NCBI GenBank assembly: GCA_903875465.1
Contig: CAIQWB010000060.1
Span: 1 to 45,667 of the forward strand
Reading direction: 5' to 3'
DNA length: 45,667 bases
Source: an uncultured Verrucomicrobia subdivision 3 bacterium
GTDB lineage: Bacteria; Verrucomicrobiota; Verrucomicrobiia; Limisphaerales; UBA11358
Position numbers and translations under genes: made by a program. Below the pieces are notes generated by a model. That model ran no database searches. It saw only the letters and a list, made by a program, of their open reading frames with translations, and was not told where the DNA came from. Numbering within the stretch: the stretch's first letter is position 1; each line of letters opens with the position of its first letter. Below, in pieces: positions 9,898 to 17,395 of this stretch.

Positions 9898-11391
9898 GTG
9901 CTCATGCAAAGGGTCACCCTGATTTTCTGCGCCGCCAGCCTGTTGTGGTTGTCACCATTGCGGATTATGGCAGCTTCACTCGATCCGCTGGCGCGGTACC
10001 GCACCGACCAAATTCTCATCCAACCCCGGACCGGACTGGATGTCTCACTGCTCGCGCAGTTCCATGCCGCACGGGGAACCAAAGTAGTTCAGACCTTCGC
10101 GCACGCCGGCGGCTCCCAGGTCATCACCGTTCCCGCCGGCGAAACCGTGCCTGGTCTCGTAGCCAAATATCAGCAAAGTGGTTTGGTGGACTTTGCCGAG
10201 CCGGATTATCTGGTTCAGGCCGCGGCGACCCTCCCCAACGATCCCGCTTTCACGAATGGCACCTTGTGGGCGCTGAATAATTACGGCCAGAGCGGCGGCA
10301 CTCCGCGTGCGGACATGGATGCGGTGGACGCCTGGGATGTCCTGACCTCGGCCAGTAATATCGTCGTGGCCGTGCTGGACACTGGCATCCGGGCCACCCA
10401 CCAGGATTTGGCGGCCAACATGTGGGTGAACCCCCATGATGGTGGCAATGGGTTTAACGCCTTCACCGGCACCAACAATCCCGCGGATGACAGTGGTCAC
10501 GGCACCCTGGTTGCCGGGGTGCTGGGTGCCGTCGGCAATAATGGGATGGGCGTAACCGGGGTGGCGTGGCGAGTGCAAATGATGGCGGCCAAATGTCTGG
10601 ATAAAAATGGCAACGGCAGCGATGCCACGGTGATTTCCTGCCTGGAATACGCCCTGACCAACGGCGCCCGGATCATGAACCTGAGCCTGGACACCACGAC
10701 GGTCTCCCTCACCCTTTCCAACGCGCTGGTCGCGGCCCGGGCGGCCGGCATAATCATCGTGGCTTCCGCCGGCAACAATGCCGTGAATGTGGATGTCAGC
10801 CCGCATTATCCAGCCTGCTATGGAATCGACAACATCGTTTCCGTGGCCTATACCACGCGCACCGACGCGCTGGGCCAGTTTTCCGACTATGGCGCCACCA
10901 ATGTGACCCTGGCAGCGCCCGGCGACCAGATTTACTCCACCTTTGCCTCGGCGGATAATGGGTATTATCCGCCCTCGGGCCTGGCCATTAATATCGCTGG
11001 CACCTCCTTCGCCGCCGGCTATGTCAGCGGGGCGCTCGCCTTGATGCTGGCCAAATATCCGGCGGAGAACTACCAACAAATCATCCAGCGGTTGCTGAAC
11101 GCGACCGATCCCCTGCCCGCCCTCAAAGGCAAATGCCGCACCGGCGGCCGGCTCAACCTGCGCAAAGCCTTGAATCCAGACATCCGGCTGGCACCGTTGA
11201 CCGCTGACAACTCCGTAGTTCCTGTGCAATTGGCCACCGGTCCCAACCGGCTCTGTATCATTCAGGCATCCACGAACCTCACCAGTTGGACTCCGGTTTA
11301 TACCAACACCACCGGGACCAATGGGACGTTTATCTTCACCAATACCACAACTGCCGCCAAACTATTTTTCCGAGGGACCGCGACTCCTTGA
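9898..11391 (+). CDS. secreted subtilisin-like serine protease (S8 family)
   Basis: An exported protease of 497 residues: signal peptide (about 1-26), an inhibitor-like propeptide (to about 105), and a peptidase S8 domain with all catalytic residues, Asp161 (VLDTGI), His201 (DSGHGT) and Ser370 (GTSFAAG), plus the oxyanion Asn293 (ASAGNN). The propeptide with the FAEPDYL segment and the ALNNYGQSGG start of the mature domain are like fervidolysin-type subtilases. The last 70 residues contain CIIQASTNLTSWTPVY and end FFRGTATP, a small beta-rich module often found at the C-terminus of exported verrucomicrobial proteins (from family knowledge, role unknown). It is divergent from the antiporter gene and probably monocistronic. 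Confidence 0.93.
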   Translation: MLMQRVTLIFCAASLLWLSPLRIMAASLDPLARYRTDQILIQPRTGLDVSLLAQFHAARGTKVVQTFAHAGGSQVITVPAGETVPGLVAKYQQSGLVDFAEPDYLVQAAATLPNDPAFTNGTLWALNNYGQSGGTPRADMDAVDAWDVLTSASNIVVAVLDTGIRATHQDLAANMWVNPHDGGNGFNAFTGTNNPADDSGHGTLVAGVLGAVGNNGMGVTGVAWRVQMMAAKCLDKNGNGSDATVISCLEYALTNGARIMNLSLDTTTVSLTLSNALVAARAAGIIIVASAGNNAVNVDVSPHYPACYGIDNIVSVAYTTRTDALGQFSDYGATNVTLAAPGDQIYSTFASADNGYYPPSGLAINIAGTSFAAGYVSGALALMLAKYPAENYQQIIQRLLNATDPLPALKGKCRTGGRLNLRKALNPDIRLAPLTADNSVVPVQLATGPNRLCIIQASTNLTSWTPVYTNTTGTNGTFIFTNTTTAAKLFFRGTATP

Positions 11392-11460
11392 AGCGGTGTT
11401 TGTGGGGGGGATTCCTTTCCGCCAGTTGCCAAGCAAAGCTTGATCTGCTAGTGTAAAACC

Positions 11461-12025
11461 ATGCTGAGGCGGCCTACCCACCGCTTCACTGTTCAGGAGT
11501 ATTACCGCATGGCGGAAGCGGGCGCACTGCGTCCCGGGGCCAGCGTGGAATTGCTGAATGGAAGGATTAATGACATTTCCCTGATCGGCCCCTTTCATGG
11601 CGAATTGGTCAACCGTCTGATCCGCATTTATGCCGAACGAGCCCGGGGTCGTTGGCAGGCATCAGCCCAAAATCCGTTGCGCTTGGACGATCATTCCGAA
11701 CCCCAGCCGGACTTCATGTTCTTGAAGCCTTCGCCGGACGATTACACGGATCAGCATGCCCGACCGGAAGATGTCATTCTCCTGATTGAGGTATCCGACA
11801 CCACCCTGGATTACGATCACTCGGAAAAACTGCCCGCTTACGGGCAGGCAGGAGTGACCGAGGTGTGGATAGTGAACGTGCCGGAAGCCACCATTGAAGT
11901 GTATCGCGAACCCCATTTCACCGGCTATGGTTCCAAAACTGTCGTGGGGGGTGGGCGGCCAGGTGGCGCCGCAGGCCTTTCCCCAGGAGTTCATTAACGT
12001 GACAGAATTATTGAAACGGCGATAA
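11461..12025 (+). pseudogene. Uma2-family (DUF820) putative endonuclease, frameshifted near its end
   Basis: A PD-(D/E)XK-like protein of the Uma2 family, whose cellular role is unknown; members are abundant in Verrucomicrobia, Planctomycetes and Cyanobacteria. The core is intact: FTVQEYYRMAEAG, VELLNGRI, a PDFMFLKP segment with the conserved Asp, LLIEVSDTT with the Glu of the nuclease core, and YDHSEKLPAYGQAGVTEVWIV. The first frame ends at 11997 with an atypical tail. Shifting by one base at the G6 run 11946-11951 restores the family's normal C-terminus (VAPQAFPQEFINVTELLKRR) and a stop at 12023-12025, giving about 187 residues. Either one extra G is a sequencing error or the gene is a recent pseudogene; the nuclease core would survive either way. 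Confidence 0.8.
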
Positions 12026-12395
12026 AGCGTTCCTTTCAAGCACATAGTCGGTTGGGGAGCCCCTCCAATTCCCCGGCTGCCACGCGGGCAAAATCGCCTT
12101 TGGGGAACCAGTTGTTTACCACTTCACGCTTGAAAGTTTGATCAAACTTCGAACGGGCTTTAACAACGCTCTGATCATCGGTTTTAATTGTTTGATTGTC
12201 TAATCCATTTACCGCCAGTCAATTCGCAGCAACCTCGCTGATCCGTCGGGGAGCCGAGGTGCCTTAAGACCATACCTTTCTGAAAAATCAGCCGCCGTGT
12301 CACTCTACCCCCTCGCAACCGGGCGGATTTGTGATAGCGTCTTGACTATAGACCGGCAATAATCACGCGAACGACAACTGGGAACAGGAATTATT
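12026..12395. other. intergenic region upstream of the WXG100/FtsK cassette
   Basis: Besides the possible transposase relic it contains a perfect 16-bp palindrome AAGTTTGATCAAACTT at 12134-12149. The last 20 bases carry a good ribosome-binding site (CAGGAA at 12385-12390) five bases before the ATG at 12396. A TTGACT at 12342-12347 is a possible -35 element, but no -10 box lies at normal spacing, so no promoter is called. Confidence 0.5.
12036..12215 (-). pseudogene. possible remnant of an IS3-type transposase OrfA
   Basis: On the minus strand an open stretch of about 60 codons without a start codon, ending at TGA 12036, reads KARSKFDQTFKREVV followed by NNWFPKGDFARVAAGEL. The F-x3-FKREVV...G...VA.EL pattern is like the first helix-turn-helix of IS3-family OrfA transposases. 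The reading frame stops early and no OrfB or terminal inverted repeats are seen, so if real it is only a relic. The region is more AT-rich than its flanks. Confidence 0.3.
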
Positions 12396-12668
12396 ATGGC
12401 ACAGGCAATCATGGATCCGGAAAAGGTGCGGCGGTTCGCCGAGGAACTGCAGCGCTTCAACAGCGACTTGGAAAACCGCATGATCCAGTTACAGGCCCGG
12501 CTGGGGGCGCTGGGGGATTCGTGGCAGGATCAGGAGCACGAAAAATTTTCCGAGGAGTTCAAGCAGGCCATGAAGGCCTTGAAACGGTTTGTGGATTCGT
12601 CCAAGGACCACACCCCGTATCTCCTGCGCAAGGCCCAGCGCATTGAGGATTACCTTAACCAGCGCTAA
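12396..12668 (+). CDS. WXG100-like helical hairpin protein (putative type VII-like substrate or partner)
   Basis: A 90-residue, fully helical, leaderless protein of WXG100 size. Two predicted amphipathic helices flank a turn with Trp43-Gln-Asp45 (DSWQDQEHEKF), where classical members have W-x-G. WXG100 proteins are secreted as helical-hairpin dimers by type VII systems driven by FtsK/SpoIIIE ATPases, and such an ATPase is encoded three genes downstream. The canonical C-terminal export motif YxxxD/E is not evident; the C-terminus is EDYLNQR. A clear Shine-Dalgarno (AGGA) precedes the ATG. The gene is two bases from the next, so translation is probably coupled. Function as secreted substrate versus structural partner is inference. 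Confidence 0.8.
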   Translation: MAQAIMDPEKVRRFAEELQRFNSDLENRMIQLQARLGALGDSWQDQEHEKFSEEFKQAMKALKRFVDSSKDHTPYLLRKAQRIEDYLNQR

Positions 12669-12670
12669 GG

Positions 12671-13219
12671 ATGGCCGATTCAGCCAAGGTCAGCTCGGTG
12701 GACGCGATTGAAGCCTTTCGCGCCAGCCTGGTGCTGTATTTGGCCAAAGCCAAGCCGGCCCTGGAGCAGGTGAGTGCGGAGGTGTCGCGCACCCGGGCCT
12801 GGGTGCAAACCTCCCAGCGCGCGCATTGGGAGCACGAGTTAAAACTGCGCCGGCGCAAACTGGAGGAAGCCAACGCGGAATTGTTCAACGCCCGGCTTTC
12901 CCAATTTCAAAATTCCACCCTGCTGCATACCATGGCGGTGCAAAAGGCCCAGCGGGCGGTGGCCGAGGCGGAGACCAAACTGGCCATGTTAAAAAAATGG
13001 AGCCGGGACATGGAAAGCCGCGCGGAACCCTTGCTCAAGCAGATCGAACAATTTCAAGGATATCTGGCCACCGAACTAGCCAAAGGGGCGGTTCACCTGG
13101 AGCAAATCGTCAAAACCCTGGATGCCTACACCGAGACCATGCCAACGGCAAGTGGCGGCGGCGCGGCGAGGGCGCCCGAAACCGCCCCGTCCGGCCCCAC
13201 CCCGGCAACCCTCCCATGA
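12671..13219 (+). CDS. coiled-coil protein of the WXG100/FtsK cassette
   Basis: A 182-residue cytoplasmic protein without signal peptide or membrane segment. Residues about 8-150 are almost continuously helical and charged, with heptad-like stretches (LRRRKLEEANAELFNARLS, then KAQRAVAEAETKLAMLKKW), and the last 30 residues are a low-complexity Gly/Ala/Pro/Thr tail. I do not recognise a named family. Its position between two WXG-like genes, two bases after the first and overlapping the second by ATGA, says that it belongs to the same complex, perhaps as a chaperone, adaptor or filament component for the ATPase; this is inference from context. Confidence 0.75.
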   Translation: MADSAKVSSVDAIEAFRASLVLYLAKAKPALEQVSAEVSRTRAWVQTSQRAHWEHELKLRRRKLEEANAELFNARLSQFQNSTLLHTMAVQKAQRAVAEAETKLAMLKKWSRDMESRAEPLLKQIEQFQGYLATELAKGAVHLEQIVKTLDAYTETMPTASGGGAARAPETAPSGPTPATLP

Positions 13220-13428
13220 ATTTACACGGCAACAAAGCCCAGCTCAGTGGCGCCACCAAGGAACTGCTGTTGCGCTGGTCGGAAACCAAAAATTACTGGC
13301 ACGATGGCAAAAGCCGGGAGTTCGAAGAGCGTTATATGCTCGAACTGATGGCGCGGGTGAACCAGGCCACGACCTTGATTGACAAATTGGAAGAGGTTTT
13401 GCAAAAAGTGCATAAGGATTGTGATTAG
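13216..13428 (+). CDS. second small W-x-D helical hairpin protein
   Basis: A 70-residue protein starting at the ATG that overlaps the previous stop codon (ATGA at 13216-13219), a typical translational-coupling arrangement. It is easily missed because the same frame is open far upstream. Its centre, YWHDGKSREFEERY, aligns with SWQDQEHEKFSEEF of the 90-residue WXG100-like protein, giving a shared W-x-D-x5-F-x-E-x-[FY] motif (Trp28, Asp30, Phe36, Tyr40 here). Both flanks are predicted helices. It therefore looks like a second, shorter WXG100-like partner, possibly forming a heterodimer as EsxA/EsxB do; that is inference. No signal peptide or transmembrane segment is present. Confidence 0.72.
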   Translation: MNLHGNKAQLSGATKELLLRWSETKNYWHDGKSREFEERYMLELMARVNQATTLIDKLEEVLQKVHKDCD

Positions 13429-13429
13429 A

Positions 13430-13447
13430 CCGGTGCTTAAGCACCGG
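13430..13447. repeat. perfect palindrome between the W-x-D gene and the ATPase gene
   Basis: CCGGTGCTTAAGCACCGG is an 18-bp perfect inverted repeat starting two bases after the upstream stop codon. In RNA it would form a 7-bp stem with a TTAA loop, 28 bases before the GTG start of the ATPase. It may tune mRNA stability or the ratio of small proteins to ATPase, or bind a protein; it lacks a T-tract. Confidence 0.6.
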
Positions 13448-13475
13448 CGAGGAAATATTCGGGAACAAAAATACT

Positions 13476-16400
13476 GTGAGCAACCAACCTGGAATCAACG
13501 ATTTGCTGGCGGATTTGGAGCGGCTGAAAAGCGTCCTCGCCGATTTCGCCCGGCGCGAAGAAAAACTGAACCAGACACACCGTGCGCGGACGAATGCGGA
13601 ATCCAGCACCCAGGAGGCGCGCCTGCGGGCCTTGGAGGAAAAATTGACCGCCAGCAGCACCCAGGCGGAACTGGATGAGGCCCAGGCGCTGCACCGCCAC
13701 CAAAGCCGGTGCCAGGCGCGCACCAACCGGATTTATGCCGCGCAAGCGACCCTGAAAAAACGACTCGAAAGTCAATTTGAGACGGCCGAGGCACTGTTGG
13801 GCAATTCCGTGCGGGAACAAACCGCGCTGACTGAACAACAGCGCGATCAGGCACTGGCCCAGGCACAAGCCGCCTATGCGGACTTTCAACAAAAACTGGC
13901 CACCAGCCAGGCGACCTTGGACCAATTGACGGCGCAGGCCGGGAAAGCCTTTGGCGCTTATGGGGCTTTCCGCCGGATGGTGCAACCCGAAAACAGCCTG
14001 GCCGGCATGGGGCCAGGGCCGGATGTGAACCGCGACGAGCCGGCCTTGCATGCGGCCATGGAGGCAACGGCCAGCGATACCGCGGGAAAATTGCAGCAGT
14101 TTGGCAGGTTGCCCGCGCCACTCTTGTTCCGCTTTGCCCCCCTGTGGTTGATTATTCTAGTCACGCTAATCTGGTCCCTGCTGGGGTGCTTCGCACTGCC
14201 GGCGGGCAAACCGACCCTGGCTTGGGATACCCTGCCCCCGGCCGTGACCGTGGGCGGGCTCGCCGTCCTGGGTGGACTACTATTCTTCTTCTGGTGGGGA
14301 CGCCGCTCCGCGCAACCAGCGGCCACCGCCATTGCGGGCCAACTGGCCAGCCTCCGGCAATTGCTGGCGGCGGCGGCGGCGCAGTCCGACCTCCGGCACC
14401 AAGCCGAGCAGCAACGTCTCCAGCAGGCCTGTGACCAGGCTATTCGCGCCCTGAATCAAGCGTGGAAAGAGCAGGTCAAAGAGCTGGCGGCCCAGCGGGC
14501 AAGCCTGCCCCGCAATGTGGATGAAAAAACGCGCCGCGCCGCGCGCCACAGTGAAGAGTTCCAACGGAACGGTGTGGAGCGCCGCAAACGCCGGTTTGCC
14601 GATAGTCTGGCGGAATTGCGGGCCGCGACCACCGCCCAAGCCCGCCAATGCACCGCCGCCCATCAAACGCTGATGGCTGACTTGAAGGAAAAACACGACA
14701 CCGCCTGGCAGGCGTTGCTAACCGAGTGGCAGGCTGCCATCGAGCCCCTCACCCAATCGCTCAGCGCCGTTGCCCAAACGGCCGACACACTGTTTCCCGC
14801 CTGGAATTCGCCGCGCTGGGAAACGTGGGAACAGCCGGCGACATTCGTGAATCTCGCGCCGGTGGGCCGCATGGAAGTAAGCCTGAAAACTTATGCCGAA
14901 GCCCTGCCCAAAGACCCGCGCCTGGCCTTCCCGGCCAGCCTGTCGGTGCCACTGCTGCTCAGTTTTCCGCGCCTGGGTTCCATCCTGCTGCAAACCGGGC
15001 TGACCGGCACCCCGGAGGCCATCGGAGCCATCAACAACCTGATTTTCCGCCTGCTCTCCACCACGCCACCGGGCAAATTAAGCTTCACCATTTTCGACCC
15101 CGTCGGCCTGGGGGAAAACTTTGCCGCCCTGATGCATCTGGCGGATTACGAGGAAAGCGCCATCAACAGCCGCATCTGGACGCAAACCGCGCAATTTGAG
15201 GAAAAGCTCGCAGAATTGAATGAGCACATGGAAAAAGTCATTCAGATGTATCTGCGCAATGACTATGCCACCATCGCCGAATACAACGCCGAGGCGGGCA
15301 CCATGGCTGAGAAATATCATTTCCTGGTCATTGCCTCGTTCCCGGTGAATTTCAGCGACACTGCGGCCCGGCGGTTGCGGAACATCGCCGCCAGTGGCGC
15401 CCGCTGCGGGGTGTATGTTTTCATTCAATGGGATCAGCGCACGCCGCTGCCCCCGGAAATTCTATTGGATGATTTAAAAAAAACCTGTGTCTGCCTGGCG
15501 CACACGCCGGATGGCTTCAAGTTCACGCATCAACCAGTGTATGGCATCCAAGTCCGGCTGGACGCCCCGCCCTCGGCGGATTTTGCGACCCAATTTCTGC
15601 ACCGGTCCGGACAGCAGAGCAAGAATTCGACCCGGGTGGAAGTGCCGTTCGCACAAGTCGCCCCGCCGGCAAACGCGCTCTGGCAGGAAAGCACCGTGGA
15701 GGAATTGCGCGTGCCGATTGGCCGTTCGGGAGCCACCAAATTGCAATACCTGGCCATTGGCAAAGGCACCCGGCAGCACGCGTTGATCGCGGGCAAAACG
15801 GGTTCCGGCAAATCCACCCTGTTCCACGTGATGATCACCAACCTGGCGCTTTGGTGCAGTCCTGAGCAGGTGGAGTTTTATCTGGTGGATTTCAAGAAGG
15901 GTGTGGAATTTAAATGCTACGGCGCCCGCCGCCTGCCGCATGCGCGCGTGGTGGCCATTGAAAGCGACCGGGCGTTTGGCCTGAGCGTGTTGCAACGGGT
16001 GGACGAAGAATTGCGCCGGCGCGGGGATTTGTTCCGCGCCTGCGGGGCGCAGGATCTGGCCGGCTACCATCGCGCTGGCGGGGGCGAGGCGTTGCCGCGC
16101 TCGCTGCTCTTGATTGACGAATTTCAGGAATTTTTCGTGGAGGAGGACCGCATTTCGCAAGGCGCCGCCGTGTTGCTGGATCGCATCATCCGGCAGGGCC
16201 GTGCGTTTGGCATTCATGTGGTGCTGGGTTCGCAGACGCTCGGCGGCGCGTATACGCTGGCCCGCGCCACCATCGGTCAAATGGTCATTCGCATCGCGCT
16301 CCAGTGCAACGAGACCGACGCCTACCTCATCATGGACCAGGACAACCCGGCCCCGCGCCTCCTGTCGCGGCCCGGTGAGGGCATCTATAACGACACGGCC

Positions 16401-17381
16401 GGCTCCATCGAGGGCAACAGCCCGTTTCAAGCGGTCTGGCTGGATGATCAAGTTCGCGACGATTACCTGGCCCGCGTCCGCGCGCGGGCAGATGAAACCC
16501 CCGGCAAATATCCCGGACCGATTGTATTTGAAGGCAGCGCCCCGGCGGACATTCGCGAAAACTTGCTGCTAGCCAGCCTGCTCAAAACCGTGCCGACCGC
16601 TCTCCCCGAGCAAGCCCGGGTCTGGCTGGGCGCGCCCAATTCCATCAAGGGCCCCACCGAGGCCGTGTTCAAACGGCAGGGCGGCAACCATCTGCTGCTT
16701 GTTGGCCAGAGCGAGGAACGCACCCTGAACAGCCTGACCATCGCCCTCGCCACCCTGGCGTTGCAATTTCCGCGTGGGCAGGCACGGTTCATCATCCTGG
16801 ACAGCACCCCGCCAGGCATTCCCCAGCGCGATTATTTTGCGCAGGTCATGCAGGCCGTGCCGCATGAAATCATCCAGGTCAACAATGCGAACCTCACCGA
16901 GGTGATGGCGGAATTATCCGCGGACTTGAAACAGCGTGGCACCGAAGCCGCCGGGGCCGGACCGGAAACGTTCGTACTGATCCAGGGCTTGCAGAACTTC
17001 AAGCGCTTGCGGCCGGAAGATGAATTCAGCTTTGGCGGCAGCGATGCCAGCGCCCCGCCCAATCCCGCCAATGTTTTGCTGGAGCTGATTACCGAAGGTC
17101 CGGCCCGTGGTTTTCACATGCTGGCTGCCATTGATACCTACAACAACGTCAACCGCTGCCTCGGCCGGAAAGCGCTGAGTGAATTTGAAATGCGCGTGCT
17201 CTTCCAGATGAGTGCCAGCGATTCCGCCAGCCTGATTGACGCGCCCGATGCCAGCAACCTCGGCTTCCACCGCGCCCTGCTGTACCTGGACCGTGAAGGC
17301 ACCATTGAAACCTTTCGACCCTATGCCCAACCGGACGGCGGCTGGGTGGCGGCGGTTCGGACCGCGTTAACCACGACCTAG
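13476..17381 (+). CDS. membrane FtsK/SpoIIIE-type ATPase, EccC/EssC-like
   Basis: A 1301-residue putative motor of a type VII-like system, starting at GTG 13476. Order of parts: N-terminal coiled coil (about 1-165), two transmembrane helices (about 219-240 and 255-277) with a short connecting loop, a second long coiled coil (about 290-440), a first degenerate ATPase-like module (about 480-700, FPRLGSILLQTG and FTIFDPVGLG), a canonical FtsK module with Walker A GKTGSGKS (773-780) and Walker B LLIDE (Asp881/Glu882), and a third degenerate module (about 1050-1290, GGNHLLLVGQSEERT in place of Walker A). Three tandem modules next to paired helices resemble EccC/EssC, but no FHA domain is seen and the coiled coils are unusual. 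Chromosomal FtsK is unlikely: there are only two membrane helices and no gamma winged-helix domain. Confidence 0.88.
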   Translation: MSNQPGINDLLADLERLKSVLADFARREEKLNQTHRARTNAESSTQEARLRALEEKLTASSTQAELDEAQALHRHQSRCQARTNRIYAAQATLKKRLESQFETAEALLGNSVREQTALTEQQRDQALAQAQAAYADFQQKLATSQATLDQLTAQAGKAFGAYGAFRRMVQPENSLAGMGPGPDVNRDEPALHAAMEATASDTAGKLQQFGRLPAPLLFRFAPLWLIILVTLIWSLLGCFALPAGKPTLAWDTLPPAVTVGGLAVLGGLLFFFWWGRRSAQPAATAIAGQLASLRQLLAAAAAQSDLRHQAEQQRLQQACDQAIRALNQAWKEQVKELAAQRASLPRNVDEKTRRAARHSEEFQRNGVERRKRRFADSLAELRAATTAQARQCTAAHQTLMADLKEKHDTAWQALLTEWQAAIEPLTQSLSAVAQTADTLFPAWNSPRWETWEQPATFVNLAPVGRMEVSLKTYAEALPKDPRLAFPASLSVPLLLSFPRLGSILLQTGLTGTPEAIGAINNLIFRLLSTTPPGKLSFTIFDPVGLGENFAALMHLADYEESAINSRIWTQTAQFEEKLAELNEHMEKVIQMYLRNDYATIAEYNAEAGTMAEKYHFLVIASFPVNFSDTAARRLRNIAASGARCGVYVFIQWDQRTPLPPEILLDDLKKTCVCLAHTPDGFKFTHQPVYGIQVRLDAPPSADFATQFLHRSGQQSKNSTRVEVPFAQVAPPANALWQESTVEELRVPIGRSGATKLQYLAIGKGTRQHALIAGKTGSGKSTLFHVMITNLALWCSPEQVEFYLVDFKKGVEFKCYGARRLPHARVVAIESDRAFGLSVLQRVDEELRRRGDLFRACGAQDLAGYHRAGGGEALPRSLLLIDEFQEFFVEEDRISQGAAVLLDRIIRQGRAFGIHVVLGSQTLGGAYTLARATIGQMVIRIALQCNETDAYLIMDQDNPAPRLLSRPGEGIYNDTAGSIEGNSPFQAVWLDDQVRDDYLARVRARADETPGKYPGPIVFEGSAPADIRENLLLASLLKTVPTALPEQARVWLGAPNSIKGPTEAVFKRQGGNHLLLVGQSEERTLNSLTIALATLALQFPRGQARFIILDSTPPGIPQRDYFAQVMQAVPHEIIQVNNANLTEVMAELSADLKQRGTEAAGAGPETFVLIQGLQNFKRLRPEDEFSFGGSDASAPPNPANVLLELITEGPARGFHMLAAIDTYNNVNRCLGRKALSEFEMRVLFQMSASDSASLIDAPDASNLGFHRALLYLDREGTIETFRPYAQPDGGWVAAVRTALTTT

Positions 17382-17395
17382 TTCCGGGCACTTTG

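Noticed and set aside
9502-9909. 135-codon minus-strand frame overlapping the start of the antiporter, with a hydrophobic N-terminus
   Set aside because: I considered a frameshifted N-terminal signal sequence for the antiporter, but the family fold is complete from 9707 and a stop codon separates the frames; no support beyond hydrophobicity.
10045-11229. 394-codon open frame on the minus strand opposite the subtilase
   Set aside because: The plus strand has all catalytic residues of a subtilase; the antisense frame is Gly/His/Arg-rich shadow.
13476-17381. chromosome-segregation FtsK
   Set aside because: There are only two membrane helices, no gamma winged-helix domain, three ATPase-like modules and long coiled coils; the operon partners also point elsewhere.
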